64,000 nucleotides of DNA from NCBI GenBank assembly GCA_021295155.1, contig JAJTJC010000035.1:1054001-1118000 (forward strand). The letters run 5' to 3'. The notes beneath the pieces are model-generated. The model had not been told where the DNA came from, did not search any database, and saw only the letters and a program-made list of their open reading frames with translations. The DNA comes from Flavobacteriaceae bacterium D16 (GTDB lineage: Bacteria; Bacteroidota; Bacteroidia; Flavobacteriales; Flavobacteriaceae). This document shows, piece after piece, positions 43,629-52,360 of this stretch. How positions within the stretch are numbered: the stretch's first letter is position 1; each line of letters begins with the position of its first letter. A program made the translations under genes and the position numbers.

Positions 43629-44879
43629 ATGCCCTTTATGTCTGGTCTCAAAAATACGTTATTCTTATGGTTTTTGTGTCTGATGGCCTGTGGGAATATG
43701 GGTAATAGGGATACCCTTGCTCCAGCAGTAGTTAATTCAGAAAAGACCCAGGATGAAACCGCCATAATTGTTGCTGCCAACCGCACATCGGAATACCTGA
43801 AATATCTGCACAATAAAAAAGTAGGTGTTGTGGCAAATCCCACAAGCGTGATTTTTAAAAATTCAGACCTTCCACAACAGGGGCATACCCATTTGATTGA
43901 TTCTCTGCTAGCGCTGAATATTGCCATAAAAAAAGTTTTTGCACCGGAGCATGGGTTCCGGGGTCAGGCTGATGCCGGGGAAGCAGTAAAAGATGGTCTG
44001 GATACCCAAACCGGACTACCTATTATCTCGCTTTACGGAAAGAATCGAAAACCCACGGCGTCCCAGTTGAAGGACCTCGACCTTGTTCTTTTCGACATAC
44101 AGGATGTTGGCGTTCGTTTTTACACCTATATCGCTACCCTGCAATTGGTGATGGAAGCCTGTGCGGAACTGGACATACCTGTCTTAGTTCTGGACCGCCC
44201 CAATCCAAACGGCCATTATGTGGATGGCCCCACCATGGAAGAAGAACATCAGGGGTTCCTGGGGATGACACCCATACCCCTGGTGTATGGGATGACTATC
44301 GGGGAGTATGCCACAATGATCAATGAAGAAGGCTGGTTGAGCGGTGGACTTAAGGCTCATATTTCTGTGATCCCTCTGGAAAACTACACCCACGAAAGAT
44401 CCTATTCCTTGCCTATCAGGCCCTCACCCAACCTGCCCAATGACCAGGCTATAACCCTCTACCCCTCTTTGGGCCTTTTTGAAGGCACCCATATAAATGC
44501 AGGCAGGGGAACAGAATATCAATTCCAGCGTTTTGGTGCGCCTTTTTTGAGTAAAGAGCATTTTATGTTCACCTATATCCCGGAACCCAATTTTGGTTCT
44601 AAAAATCCGAAACACAAAGAAATGATCTGCTATGGGCAGGACCTTAGTCAACATCCGCGAATGGACTCCGTTTCTCTTAAGTGGCTAATTGATGCCTACA
44701 AGCACAGCAAAGATCAATCCCGGTTCTTTAAGACTTCGGGATTTACCAAACACGCGGGTACAGCCAAACTGCAATCTGCCATTGAAACAGGATTATCGGA
44801 AGGGGATATCAGAAAGAGCTGGCAAGCAGATCTGGACCGGTTTAAAACTGTCCGGGCAAAGTACCTGATCTATCCCTGA
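43629..44879 (+). CDS. namZ: Exo-beta-N-acetylmuramidase NamZ-like lipoprotein (DUF1343)
   Basis: A 416-residue DUF1343 protein. Two starts are possible, ATG 43629 (MPFMSGLK) or ATG 43638 (MSGLKNT); both give a lipoprotein signal with the LMAC lipobox. Conserved segments are VGVVANPTS, KVFAPEHGFRG, PIISLYGKNRKPT, FDIQDVGVRFYTYI, LVLDRPNPNG and RPSPNLPN, with conserved acidic residues in EHGF. NamZ removes terminal MurNAc from peptidoglycan fragments, so it recycles cell wall. The first codons overlap the promoter of the divergent permease gene. Confidence 0.9.
   Translation: MPFMSGLKNTLFLWFLCLMACGNMGNRDTLAPAVVNSEKTQDETAIIVAANRTSEYLKYLHNKKVGVVANPTSVIFKNSDLPQQGHTHLIDSLLALNIAIKKVFAPEHGFRGQADAGEAVKDGLDTQTGLPIISLYGKNRKPTASQLKDLDLVLFDIQDVGVRFYTYIATLQLVMEACAELDIPVLVLDRPNPNGHYVDGPTMEEEHQGFLGMTPIPLVYGMTIGEYATMINEEGWLSGGLKAHISVIPLENYTHERSYSLPIRPSPNLPNDQAITLYPSLGLFEGTHINAGRGTEYQFQRFGAPFLSKEHFMFTYIPEPNFGSKNPKHKEMICYGQDLSQHPRMDSVSLKWLIDAYKHSKDQSRFFKTSGFTKHAGTAKLQSAIETGLSEGDIRKSWQADLDRFKTVRAKYLIYP
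43649..43656 (-). promoter_or_regulatory. -7 promoter box of the LolC/E-like permease, inside the namZ coding region
   Basis: Minus-strand TATTTTTG matches TAnnTTTG and lies 25 nt from the TTG start at 43624. It falls in codons 4-7 of the divergent namZ (from ATG 43638). Confidence 0.5.
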
Positions 44880-45716
44880 TTACTCTTCTACTGCCGTTGT
44901 AGGTTTACGATATTTATGGAAGGGTTGTTTGAGCAATCCGCTTATACTGCTATTCTCCTTAGGATCAGGAAAGGTATCTACTCCGTATACTATTTTCTGA
45001 CGATCCAGCTTCATAAACGTGCCAAACATACGGTCCCAGATGGAAAAAATATTTCCGTAATTAGAATCTGTATAAGGTAGTACGTAATGGTGATGAACCT
45101 TATGCATATCCGGCGAAACAATAACCCAACTGATAATCTCGTCTACCTTTTTAGGCAAACGGATATTCGCATGACTGAACTGAGTGGCCACCAAAGAAAG
45201 GGATTGATACAGCATAACGATACCAATTGGTGCCCCAACTATAAAAACACCAACCAGTGTGAAGGTAAAACGAATAAGGCTTTCGAAGGGGTGATGGCGA
45301 TTGGCTGTTGTGGTATCTACTTCATGATCCGTATGGTGTACCAGATGAATCATCCAGAGGGGTTTTACCTTGTGTTCAACATAATGAGCCAGATAAGCGC
45401 CGATAAGGTCTAATAACATAACCCCCAGAATGATGTAAAGCCAAAGGGGCATTCCCGAGATCCAGTTGATAACACCAAAATCATTGGCTGCTACCCAATC
45501 ACTTGACTGCAGCAAAAGAAAAGCCAGCGCAAAATTGATGATAATGGTAGTTAATGTAAAAAAGAAATTGGGAAGGGCGTGGCGCCACTTTTTATATTTA
45601 AATCGAAACAATGGTACCGCTCCTTCCAATAACCAGAAAAAAGTTATTCCCAACACCAGGATAGCACTCCTGTGCGAGGAGGGTATGGTTTCAAAATAGT
45701 TCAGAATCGCTTCCAT
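44880..45716 (-). CDS. Sterol-desaturase/fatty-acid-hydroxylase superfamily protein
   Basis: The 278-residue integral membrane protein carries the three His-box groups of the superfamily: HYVEHKVKPLWMIHLVHHTDHEVD (HxxxH and HxxHH), NRHHPFE, and DMHKVHHHY. Two iron ions are expected to be bound by these histidines to perform hydroxylation or desaturation of a lipid. The ATG at 45716 is chosen over a TTG 9 nt upstream, since a promoter box ends 6 nt before it. It converges on namZ with no base between the two stops. Lipid substrate unknown. Confidence 0.9.
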   Translation of the reverse strand: MEAILNYFETIPSSHRSAILVLGITFFWLLEGAVPLFRFKYKKWRHALPNFFFTLTTIIINFALAFLLLQSSDWVAANDFGVINWISGMPLWLYIILGVMLLDLIGAYLAHYVEHKVKPLWMIHLVHHTDHEVDTTTANRHHPFESLIRFTFTLVGVFIVGAPIGIVMLYQSLSLVATQFSHANIRLPKKVDEIISWVIVSPDMHKVHHHYVLPYTDSNYGNIFSIWDRMFGTFMKLDRQKIVYGVDTFPDPKENSSISGLLKQPFHKYRKPTTAVEE

Positions 45717-45722
45717 AGAGTG

Positions 45723-45730
45723 CAAAAATA
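45723..45730 (-). promoter_or_regulatory. -7 promoter box of the sterol-desaturase gene (leaderless type)
   Basis: Minus-strand TATTTTTG with 6 nt between its G and the ATG at 45716, the same geometry as at 42316-42323. Confidence 0.5.
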
Positions 45731-45745
45731 ATATTTTCCCAGTAT

Positions 45746-46258
45746 TCAGGAATTAGCCAAACGCGCTTTCATATTTTCTACAATCTGAAATGCTGCCGGA
45801 CAAACAGCAACATTTTTAAGGGTAAGGTCGCTAATCTGCTGAAAATTTCTCCGGTCGGTATGTGGAAATTCCCGACAGGCCTTTGGTCGGTAGTCATAAA
45901 TCATGCAATGATTATCCGGGCCAAGAAAAGTACAGGGCAGTTCCTGCAAAACATAGTCCTGTTCCTCGTCTATCTGTAAATAGGATTCTATGAATACTCC
46001 GGGTTTCATCCTAAGTTTTTTAGCAATTCTTTCTATGTCGGCCTGCGTAAACAAAGGACCTGTAGTCTTACAGCATTGTGCGCATTGCAAGCAGTCTGTG
46101 TGTCCAAATTCCTCATTGTGCAGTTCCTGCATGAGATTGTCCAGATGCTTAGGTGGTTTTTTTCTCAGTTTTTTAAAAAACTGTTTATTCTCCTGATGCG
46201 CGCGGGCAGCTCTGTTTCGCAGGTTGGCCAGCCTTGTTCCCATTTCTTCTTTCTTCAT
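45746..46258 (-). CDS. YkgJ-family cysteine-cluster protein
   Basis: A 170-residue cytoplasmic protein of the YkgJ/Zn-Fe-binding group: DCLQCAQCCKTTGP (Cys cluster), then CTFLGPDNHCMIYDYRPKACREFP with further Cys residues, and a late CPAAF. The cluster probably binds zinc or an iron-sulfur centre. The function is not established. Start ATG 46256-46258 follows standard length for the family. It is divergent from the methyltransferase gene. Confidence 0.88.
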   Translation of the reverse strand: MKKEEMGTRLANLRNRAARAHQENKQFFKKLRKKPPKHLDNLMQELHNEEFGHTDCLQCAQCCKTTGPLFTQADIERIAKKLRMKPGVFIESYLQIDEEQDYVLQELPCTFLGPDNHCMIYDYRPKACREFPHTDRRNFQQISDLTLKNVAVCPAAFQIVENMKARLANS

Positions 46259-46336
46259 GACCTGATGATATTCATACTTCTTTCAGAATTGGATCAAAAG
46301 TCCCAAATTTGCGTTCAATTAGCAAATCAATGCCGT

Positions 46337-47044
46337 ATGGACCTTTTCGGACAGGCCCTCAAGGATTACCAAAAGGGCGAATATACCGAAGACCTGATCA
46401 CCTACTCCTCTTTGGAACAGGAAGACGTTTTACCGCTTCCCCATCTCTTTCGTTCTTACGAAGAAATGCCTTACCTGGAGCAGGAAGCCCTTAAGCTGTG
46501 TAAAGGTAAAGTACTGGATATTGGTTGTGGTGCAGGCAGTCACAGCCTGTATCTTCAAGAGCAAGGATTTGCAGTAACTGGGCTTGATATTTCCGAGGGA
46601 GCGATAGCTACCTGCGAGCAAAGAGGAATAAAAAATGTGGTATGCGATAGTATTCTCGACTATTCAGGCACAAAATTTGATACCATATTGCTGTTGATGA
46701 ACGGTATAGGTGTGGCAGAAAGGATACGGCTGCTAGGGCCCTTTCTGGAACATTTGCAAACACTCCTTAAACCGGGGGGTCAGATTCTGACTGATAGCAC
46801 TGATATTCTGTACGTTTTTGAAGAGGAAGACGGGGGTTATCGTATCCCTGCTAATCAGGATTATTACGGAGAAGTTATCTTTACCGTTGGATACAAAGGA
46901 TTGAAAAGTAAGCCATTTCCCTGGTTTTACATTGATTTCAACTTATTGAAAGATGTTGCTGAAAATAACGGGTTTAACTGTGAACTGGTCTGTACCGGGG
47001 AACATTTCGATTATTTGGCCCGCTTGTCCAAAGAAATATACTAG
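46337..47044 (+). CDS. Class I SAM-dependent methyltransferase
   Basis: A 235-residue enzyme beginning MDLFGQALKDY. The longer frame from 46076 is not used, since it overlaps the divergent gene. Motif I is VLDIGCGAGSHSLYL (SAM binding), motif post-I is GLDISEGAI, and LLKPGGQIL matches motif III. The C-terminal half is aromatic. It probably methylates a small molecule or RNA; the substrate is unknown. The gap of 78 nt to the divergent YkgJ-like gene holds both promoters, although I saw no exact -7 box there. Confidence 0.85.
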   Translation: MDLFGQALKDYQKGEYTEDLITYSSLEQEDVLPLPHLFRSYEEMPYLEQEALKLCKGKVLDIGCGAGSHSLYLQEQGFAVTGLDISEGAIATCEQRGIKNVVCDSILDYSGTKFDTILLLMNGIGVAERIRLLGPFLEHLQTLLKPGGQILTDSTDILYVFEEEDGGYRIPANQDYYGEVIFTVGYKGLKSKPFPWFYIDFNLLKDVAENNGFNCELVCTGEHFDYLARLSKEIY

Positions 47045-47085
47045 ATAGTGGTAGTAGTCGTTATAAATCCAATAATACAAATGCT

Positions 47086-47889
47086 ATGAAAAGATTTAAG
47101 TTATTATTACTTTTTGCCGGGTTAACGCTTTTGCTCAATTGTTCCAAGGATGAGGATTCGCAACCTCAGGTAGAACAGGAAACAGATAAATCGGCCAACC
47201 TTTTAGCGACTGGTGATTCTGCGCATGACCTGTTGGCCAATACCAACTTCAGTAATCTGCTGATTGAAATAGGGTATGTGGAAGGATTCCAGCCTTCAAC
47301 CACAACTATGGCCAATTTTGAAGATTTCCTGAGGGATAGAACTTTCAAGGAAAATATCACAGTTCAGTATCTGGAATTACCTTCTCCTGGCAAGGAGACC
47401 CTGACCCTTCAAGAGATTGCAGACCTGGAAACCGAAAATCGTACGGCCTATAACGAAGGGAACACCCTGGCAGTCTATATCTATTTTGCAGATGCCCCCG
47501 CTGATGGGGACGACGAGGAGCAAAATTTGGTGACCCTGGGATCCGTTTATCGCAATACCTCTATGGTGATTTATGAACGTACCGTAAGGGCCATAGCAAA
47601 CCGGAGTGCTCTCATTACCATATCAGACGTGGAAGAAGCCGTGTTGAGCCATGAATTCGGTCATCTCTTCGGACTGGTAAATTTGGGTTCCCCAATGGTA
47701 GCACTGCATGAAGATGCTGCTTCAACTAACCATTGTGATGTGGCTGGTTGTCTGATGCAGGCTGAAATCGAGTTTGGTGGTGGTTTGATGGGTATTCTTG
47801 AAAGTCGTGCTCTTGCAGGAAAAGGCGCGGCTGTTCCAAGCCTGGATGCCGCATGCCTTGCGGATCTGCAGGCCAATGGTGGCCGTTAA
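47086..47889 (+). CDS. Zinc-metalloprotease-like lipoprotein
   Basis: The 267-residue product has a lipoprotein signal ending LLNC (Cys19), and a linker rich in Asp, Glu and Gln. The core motif is H189-E190-FG-H193-LFG-L-V-N199, a HExxHxxG protease site whose usual third-ligand position is Asn199, followed by HED (208-210), H216-C and CLM (222-224). A later His or Asp probably takes the third ligand place, and the CLM may form the Met-turn. I recall a flavobacterial lipoprotein protease family with a similar HEFGH...HED...CLM layout. Catalytic activity is unproven. Confidence 0.7.
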   Translation: MKRFKLLLLFAGLTLLLNCSKDEDSQPQVEQETDKSANLLATGDSAHDLLANTNFSNLLIEIGYVEGFQPSTTTMANFEDFLRDRTFKENITVQYLELPSPGKETLTLQEIADLETENRTAYNEGNTLAVYIYFADAPADGDDEEQNLVTLGSVYRNTSMVIYERTVRAIANRSALITISDVEEAVLSHEFGHLFGLVNLGSPMVALHEDAASTNHCDVAGCLMQAEIEFGGGLMGILESRALAGKGAAVPSLDAACLADLQANGGR

Positions 47890-47898
47890 TAGGCTTTA

Positions 47899-48531
47899 TT
47901 AGGGAATATTAAGATATTTATGGGTCTGGAGTGAAACCCGCCATTTGGGATGTTTCATAACAAAATCGACAATCAACGGGGTTACCTTTTCCCTTACGCT
48001 CCATTCAGGTTGTAAGTATAAAATACAATCGGCATTTACCTTCGCGGCTTGCTCTTCAGCAAATTTTAAATCATGCCTGTTGTACACGATGACTTTTAAT
48101 TCATGCGCCTTTTGATAAATGGGCTCCAGCGGTAATTTGTTCTTTTTGGGCGACAGACATATCCAGTCCCACAAACCGGTCAGCGGATAAGCCCCGGAGG
48201 TCTCTATATGGGTCTGAAGTCCTTTGGATTTTAAGGCAGTGGTTAAGGGTTCCATGTTCCAGGTAAGTGGTTCTCCACCGGTAACCACAATGGTATCTGA
48301 GGCATTGGCTGCGTTTTCGACAATTTCTCCGATATGGGTAGGTGGATGAACATCAGCATCCCAGCTTTCTTTTACATCACACCAGTGGCATCCAACATCA
48401 CATCCTCCCACACGAATGAAATATGCCGCAGTACCCTTGTGATAACCTTCTCCCTGTATGGTATAAAAAGCCTCCATTAAAGGCAACATCCTGCCTTTAT
48501 CTACCTCAACCATTACTTGTTTATCTGCCAT
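47899..48531 (-). CDS. queE: 7-carboxy-7-deazaguanine synthase
   Basis: A 210-residue radical-SAM enzyme that converts carboxy-tetrahydropterin to 7-carboxy-7-deazaguanine in queuosine/7-deazapurine biosynthesis. The N-terminus has EAFYTIQGEGYHKG, then GGCDVGCHWCDVKESWD with the Cys-x3-Cys-x2-Cys cluster that holds the 4Fe-4S centre, and VVTGGEPLTW. Length is typical. The start ATG at 48529-48531 has a -7 box only 5 nt before it. No other que genes are nearby. Confidence 0.93.
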   Translation of the reverse strand: MADKQVMVEVDKGRMLPLMEAFYTIQGEGYHKGTAAYFIRVGGCDVGCHWCDVKESWDADVHPPTHIGEIVENAANASDTIVVTGGEPLTWNMEPLTTALKSKGLQTHIETSGAYPLTGLWDWICLSPKKNKLPLEPIYQKAHELKVIVYNRHDLKFAEEQAAKVNADCILYLQPEWSVREKVTPLIVDFVMKHPKWRVSLQTHKYLNIP

Positions 48532-48536
48532 CCGGC

Positions 48537-48544
48537 AAAGATAC
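48537..48544 (-). promoter_or_regulatory. -7 promoter box of queE (leaderless type)
   Basis: TATCTTTG on the minus strand with 5 nt between the last G and the queE ATG. Confidence 0.5.
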
Positions 48545-48653
48545 TACTTCGCCTTAATATCTCCTTCCTGTCTTATTTTCTTAGTTCGAGAATGCGGCGT
48601 CTAAGACTGTCAAATTCCCAAAAATTACCCTATTTTTAACCTAAATTTCTACT

Positions 48654-50189
48654 ATGCCAAGTCAAGAAGATTTTTATAAGCATATTGAGAAGGGGTATAC
48701 TACCAAAGGAGATTACCTGACCATGGGGTCCGCGATCTATGAAGGGGAACCAGTTTCCGGAGCTTTTGTTAAAATACCGCTCAAAACACTGAACCGGCAT
48801 GGGCTTATTGCAGGAGCTACCGGTACCGGTAAAACAAAAACCCTGCAGATAATTGCCGAAAACCTCAGTGAACAAGGGATTCCCGTGCTGTTAATGGACC
48901 TTAAAGGAGACCTTAGCGGACTGGCACAACCCAGTCCGGGACATCCGAAAATTGATGAAAGGCACGAAAAGATCGGGCTTCCTTTCGAGGCAAAACGATT
49001 TCCTGTAGAGATATTGTCTCTTTCTGAACAGGATGGAGTAAAACTCAGGGCCACGGTATCAGAATTTGGTCCGGTACTGCTTTCCCGTATACTGGATCTC
49101 AATGAGACCCAGGAAGGAATTGTTGCTGTTGTTTTTAAATATTGTGATGACAACAGGTTACCACTCCTTGACCTGAAAGACTTTAAAAAAGCCCTGCAAT
49201 ATGCCACCGGGGCAGGCAAAAAGGAATTTACAGCAGAATACGGTAGAATTTCCACCAGTTCCACAGGGACTATCCTGAGAAAGATTATTGAATTGGAACA
49301 GCAAGGTGCTGACCTTTTCTTTGGTGAAAAATCCTTTGATGTGAATGACCTAACCCGTATAGATGAAAAAGGTCGGGGTATGATCAATATCATCCGTCTC
49401 ACCGATATACAGGACAGGCCTAAACTGTTCTCAACCTTTATGCTAAGTCTGCTTGCAGAGGTTTATGCTACCTTCCCGGAACAGGGAGACAGCGACCGTC
49501 CTGAACTGATTCTCTTTATAGATGAAGCCCACCTTATTTTTAAGCAGGCTAGTAAGGCGCTTTTGGAACAGATAGAAAGTATTGTAAAATTGATTCGTTC
49601 CAAGGGTGTAGGGCTGTATTTTGTTACCCAGAACCCTACTGATGTGCCCGATGAAGTTTTGGCACAGCTTGGGCTAAAAGTCCAGCATGCCCTGCGTGCA
49701 TTTACGGCGAAGGATCGCAAAGCCATTAAACTCACAGCGGAAAACTACCCCTTGTCTGATTATTACGACACCAAGGAAGTGCTGACTTCTCTGGGGATAG
49801 GGGAAGCACTGATCACAGCTCTGGATGAAAAAGGCCGACCTACCCCTCTTGCGGCTACTATGCTCAGGGCACCTATGAGCCGCATGGATATCCTAACCCC
49901 TGCGGAATTGAAAGCGGAGATTGCGAGCTCCAAATTGGTCCCCAAATACAATGCAGTAATAGACCGTGAAAGTGCCTATGAATTGCTCAATGAGAAGATC
50001 GAACGCGCGGAAGAATTAGCCAGGAAGGAAGAGGAAAAGGAAGCCACAAAAAGCAGCAGGAGAAGCAGCAGCACACGAAGAACAAGTAGCAGACACAAAA
50101 GCACACGACAACATCCTGTTGTAAAAGTGCTAACCAGTGCTACATTTATTCGCGAAGTATTAGGAATTATGAAAAAAGCAATGCGCTAG
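48654..50189 (+). CDS. HerA-like/DUF853 P-loop ATPase
   Basis: A 511-residue ATPase. Walker A is GATGTGKTKTLQ near residue 57, then LLMDLKGDLSGLAQPS, Walker B is LILFIDEAHLIF, and a sensor segment is YFVTQNPTDVPDEVLAQLG. The C-terminus is a basic Ser/Arg/Thr-rich tail (about residues 465-490). The family is FtsK/HerA-related, with hexameric DNA-translocase relatives and unclear in vivo function. The next lipoprotein gene starts 5 nt after it. Confidence 0.9.
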   Translation: MPSQEDFYKHIEKGYTTKGDYLTMGSAIYEGEPVSGAFVKIPLKTLNRHGLIAGATGTGKTKTLQIIAENLSEQGIPVLLMDLKGDLSGLAQPSPGHPKIDERHEKIGLPFEAKRFPVEILSLSEQDGVKLRATVSEFGPVLLSRILDLNETQEGIVAVVFKYCDDNRLPLLDLKDFKKALQYATGAGKKEFTAEYGRISTSSTGTILRKIIELEQQGADLFFGEKSFDVNDLTRIDEKGRGMINIIRLTDIQDRPKLFSTFMLSLLAEVYATFPEQGDSDRPELILFIDEAHLIFKQASKALLEQIESIVKLIRSKGVGLYFVTQNPTDVPDEVLAQLGLKVQHALRAFTAKDRKAIKLTAENYPLSDYYDTKEVLTSLGIGEALITALDEKGRPTPLAATMLRAPMSRMDILTPAELKAEIASSKLVPKYNAVIDRESAYELLNEKIERAEELARKEEEKEATKSSRRSSSTRRTSSRHKSTRQHPVVKVLTSATFIREVLGIMKKAMR

Positions 50190-50194
50190 AAACC

Positions 50195-50740
50195 ATGAAG
50201 AAAAGAATCTTTCCCACCTTAATAATACTTGCCCTTTTCTGGCAATGCCAACAGGAAAAAGACCCAACATTCAGTATTCGCAAAGACGGCGTGGGCCTGG
50301 TGGAGCAGAACACTCCTTTTGCGGACATAGAATCACTTTATCAGGCAGATTCCGTGGTGGTTGATTCCGTATATTCCCTGTCTGCCAACCAAAGAATTCG
50401 CGTCTTTGAAAAGGGAGGAGCACATTTATTATCCATAACTTCAAATACGGATAGTGTTCCTGGTATTGGAAACATACGTATACATGACCCGCGTTATTTA
50501 ACGGATAACGGCATTGGCCTGGCAAGCACATTTAAGGACGTTAAGGAGGAGTATGAAATCAAAAAGGTGGTGACTTCCCTGAGCAATGTTGTCGTCTTTG
50601 TAAAGAACCATGACCTGTACTTTACCATAGACCGCGAAGAACTTCCCGCGAGCCTTAGATATACCAAAAACGTAAATATTGAGGAAGTGCAGATCCCGGA
50701 CGAAGCCCGCATCAAATACCTGATGATAGCCTGGGAATAG
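50195..50740 (+). CDS. Lipoprotein, unknown function
   Basis: A 181-residue product with a lipoprotein-like signal (ALFWQCQ, Cys18). After a short linker comes a beta-rich domain with repeated hydrophobic strands (VDSVYSLSANQRIRVFEKGG, HLLSITSNTD, GIGNIRIHDPRY) and a later helix. I do not recognise the family. It is 5 nt downstream of the HerA-like gene and is likely cotranscribed with it. A relation to DNA translocation is not implied. Confidence 0.65.
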   Translation: MKKRIFPTLIILALFWQCQQEKDPTFSIRKDGVGLVEQNTPFADIESLYQADSVVVDSVYSLSANQRIRVFEKGGAHLLSITSNTDSVPGIGNIRIHDPRYLTDNGIGLASTFKDVKEEYEIKKVVTSLSNVVVFVKNHDLYFTIDREELPASLRYTKNVNIEEVQIPDEARIKYLMIAWE

Positions 50741-50818
50741 CCCTTTTTGATCTATTCATCTTACCGCTTCCTTGCCCTCAGTGTATTAGACGCTGTTTTA
50801 TTTATAGCCAAAACTAGT

Positions 50819-50826
50819 TACTTTTG
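50819..50826 (+). promoter_or_regulatory. -7 promoter box of the alpha/beta hydrolase gene
   Basis: TACTTTTG matches TAnnTTTG exactly and ends 35 nt upstream of the ATG at 50862. Confidence 0.45.
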
Positions 50827-50861
50827 CCTCTTTATTAATTTGGTTACCTAGAGTAAATCGA

Positions 50862-51701
50862 ATGAGGACGCTGCTCAACCGCTTACTGCCGCCACTATAC
50901 GGCGCCTATTTTAATGTCCTTGCTTTGTTTTCAGAAAAGATAGCAGCAGAAAAGGCATTTACCCTTTTTTGTACCCCCAGAAAAGGGAAGGTCTTGCCTA
51001 TTCAACAAGATTTTCTCGAAAATGCGCATGACCAGATTATAACTATTGGGGGGATGGAACTTCAGACATACCACTGGCCTGGGGATAAAGAACGAGTTTT
51101 GCTGTTACACGGATGGGAAAGCAATACCTTCCGTTGGAGAAAACTTATTACAGAACTAATAAGGGAAGGATTTGATATTGTTGCTTTTGATGCCCCTGCG
51201 CATGGAAAATCCAGCGGTGAAATCCTGAATGTTATTCTTTATGCTGAATGTGTTGAAGAGATTAAGAAGGTTTACCACCCCCAATTTATAGTGGGGCACT
51301 CTGTTGGAGGAATGACCGCAGTGTATCATCAATACGCCTATAAACCTAATGATATTCAGAAAGTAGTAACCATTGGTTCTCCTTCCGAATTTCCGGAGAT
51401 CATGGAATTCTACCAGGATTTGTTGAAATTCAACAATAGAGTGATGAGGGCTCTGGACCAGTATTTTCAGAAGCATTTTGGTTTTGGTATACAGGACTTC
51501 TCTACCTCCAGGTTTGCTAAAAACCTGGAAGTTCAAGGCCTGCTAATACATGATGAACTGGACACTATTGCTCCTTATTCTTCTTCAGAACGGGTTCATG
51601 CCAACTGGAAAGGAAGCAAGTTGATCAAAACCAGAGGTTTGGGTCATTCACTCCACCAGGAAGAGGTAAACGACCAAATTGTAGATTTTTTGAAATCGTA
51701 G
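50862..51701 (+). CDS. Alpha/beta-fold hydrolase
   Basis: The 279-residue protein has [16 protein letters not shown] (oxyanion-side HGW), [14 protein letters not shown], the nucleophile elbow VGHSVGGM, an acidic residue in LLIHDELD, and RGLGHSL with the catalytic His. This is a complete Ser-Asp-His hydrolase. The substrate is unknown; ester or lipid cleavage is typical. There is no signal peptide. It precedes a VOC-family gene by 34 nt. Confidence 0.88.
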   Translation: MRTLLNRLLPPLYGAYFNVLALFSEKIAAEKAFTLFCTPRKGKVLPIQQDFLENAHDQIITIGGMELQTYHWPGDKERVLLLHGWESNTFRWRKLITELIREGFDIVAFDAPAHGKSSGEILNVILYAECVEEIKKVYHPQFIVGHSVGGMTAVYHQYAYKPNDIQKVVTIGSPSEFPEIMEFYQDLLKFNNRVMRALDQYFQKHFGFGIQDFSTSRFAKNLEVQGLLIHDELDTIAPYSSSERVHANWKGSKLIKTRGLGHSLHQEEVNDQIVDFLKS

Positions 51702-51735
51702 AAAAGGGCTATTTTTAGACTTTAAAAAGGTATCT

Positions 51736-52155
51736 ATGGCAATCACCCCTTTTCATGTGGCTATTCCCGTTCATAATCTGGCGGAATGCCGAAGTTTTTA
51801 CAGAGAAATCCTGGAGTGTGAGGAAGGACGAAGCAGTGATCACTGGGTCGATTTCAACCTTTTCGGGCACCAACTGGTAATCCATTACAAACCAAAATCC
51901 GAGGAGGAGTTACACACCAATCCCGTTGATGGTAAAAATGTGCCTGTACCCCATTATGGTGTGGTTTTGCCCTGGGATACCTTTCAATCTTTTTCCGAAT
52001 CCCTAAAAAATAAAGGGGTCTCCTTTATCATTGAACCCTACATTCGTTTTGAAGGTCAGGTAGGTGAGCAGGCTACCATGTTCTTCCTGGATCCTGCAGG
52101 TAATGCTTTGGAGTTCAAAGCCTTTAAGGATATGGGGCAATTATTTGCGAAATAG
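51736..52155 (+). CDS. VOC-family (glyoxalase-like) protein
   Basis: A 139-residue single-unit VOC protein: [22 protein letters not shown] at the N-terminus, [21 protein letters not shown], and the C-terminal [15 protein letters not shown] with the metal-binding Glu. The His near the start and the Glu at the end suit metal binding. The family covers glyoxalases, dioxygenases and resistance proteins, so no function is given. It converges on the 61-residue gene with 4 nt between stops. Confidence 0.88.
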   Translation: MAITPFHVAIPVHNLAECRSFYREILECEEGRSSDHWVDFNLFGHQLVIHYKPKSEEELHTNPVDGKNVPVPHYGVVLPWDTFQSFSESLKNKGVSFIIEPYIRFEGQVGEQATMFFLDPAGNALEFKAFKDMGQLFAK

Positions 52156-52159
52156 GGGC

Positions 52160-52345
52160 TTATTCCTTTTTCCGAAAGCGTTCCCTGAGCCACATCAGCA
52201 CCCCAAAAATAGCCCCGAAGATAAGTGCTTCCCTACCTTGAGTTAACCAGGAGTCCATACTGTAATCCTTTTCCAGAATAACTGATATTACGGTATACAG
52301 TACAATAGCTGACAGAACTTGTGAAATAAACTTTTTTTTGTCCAT
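52160..52345 (-). CDS. Small membrane protein (61 residues)
   Basis: A 61-residue protein with one helix at about residues 7-24, a short acidic loop (EKDYSMDSW) and a second helix (ALIFGAIFGVLMWL) before a strongly basic RERFRKKE tail. Inward-facing tail fits the positive-inside rule. No family is recognised. It follows the aldo/keto reductase orientation... it lies downstream of that gene on the minus strand by 15 nt, so probably cotranscribed. Confidence 0.6.
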   Translation of the reverse strand: MDKKKFISQVLSAIVLYTVISVILEKDYSMDSWLTQGREALIFGAIFGVLMWLRERFRKKE

Positions 52346-52360
52346 TTTAATTTTGTGTTA

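Noticed and set aside
43625-43927. 100-residue N-terminal extension of the LolC/E-like permease
   Set aside because: The extension lies antisense to the start of namZ and is not permease-like; TTG 43624 gives the expected N-terminus and agrees with the promoter box.
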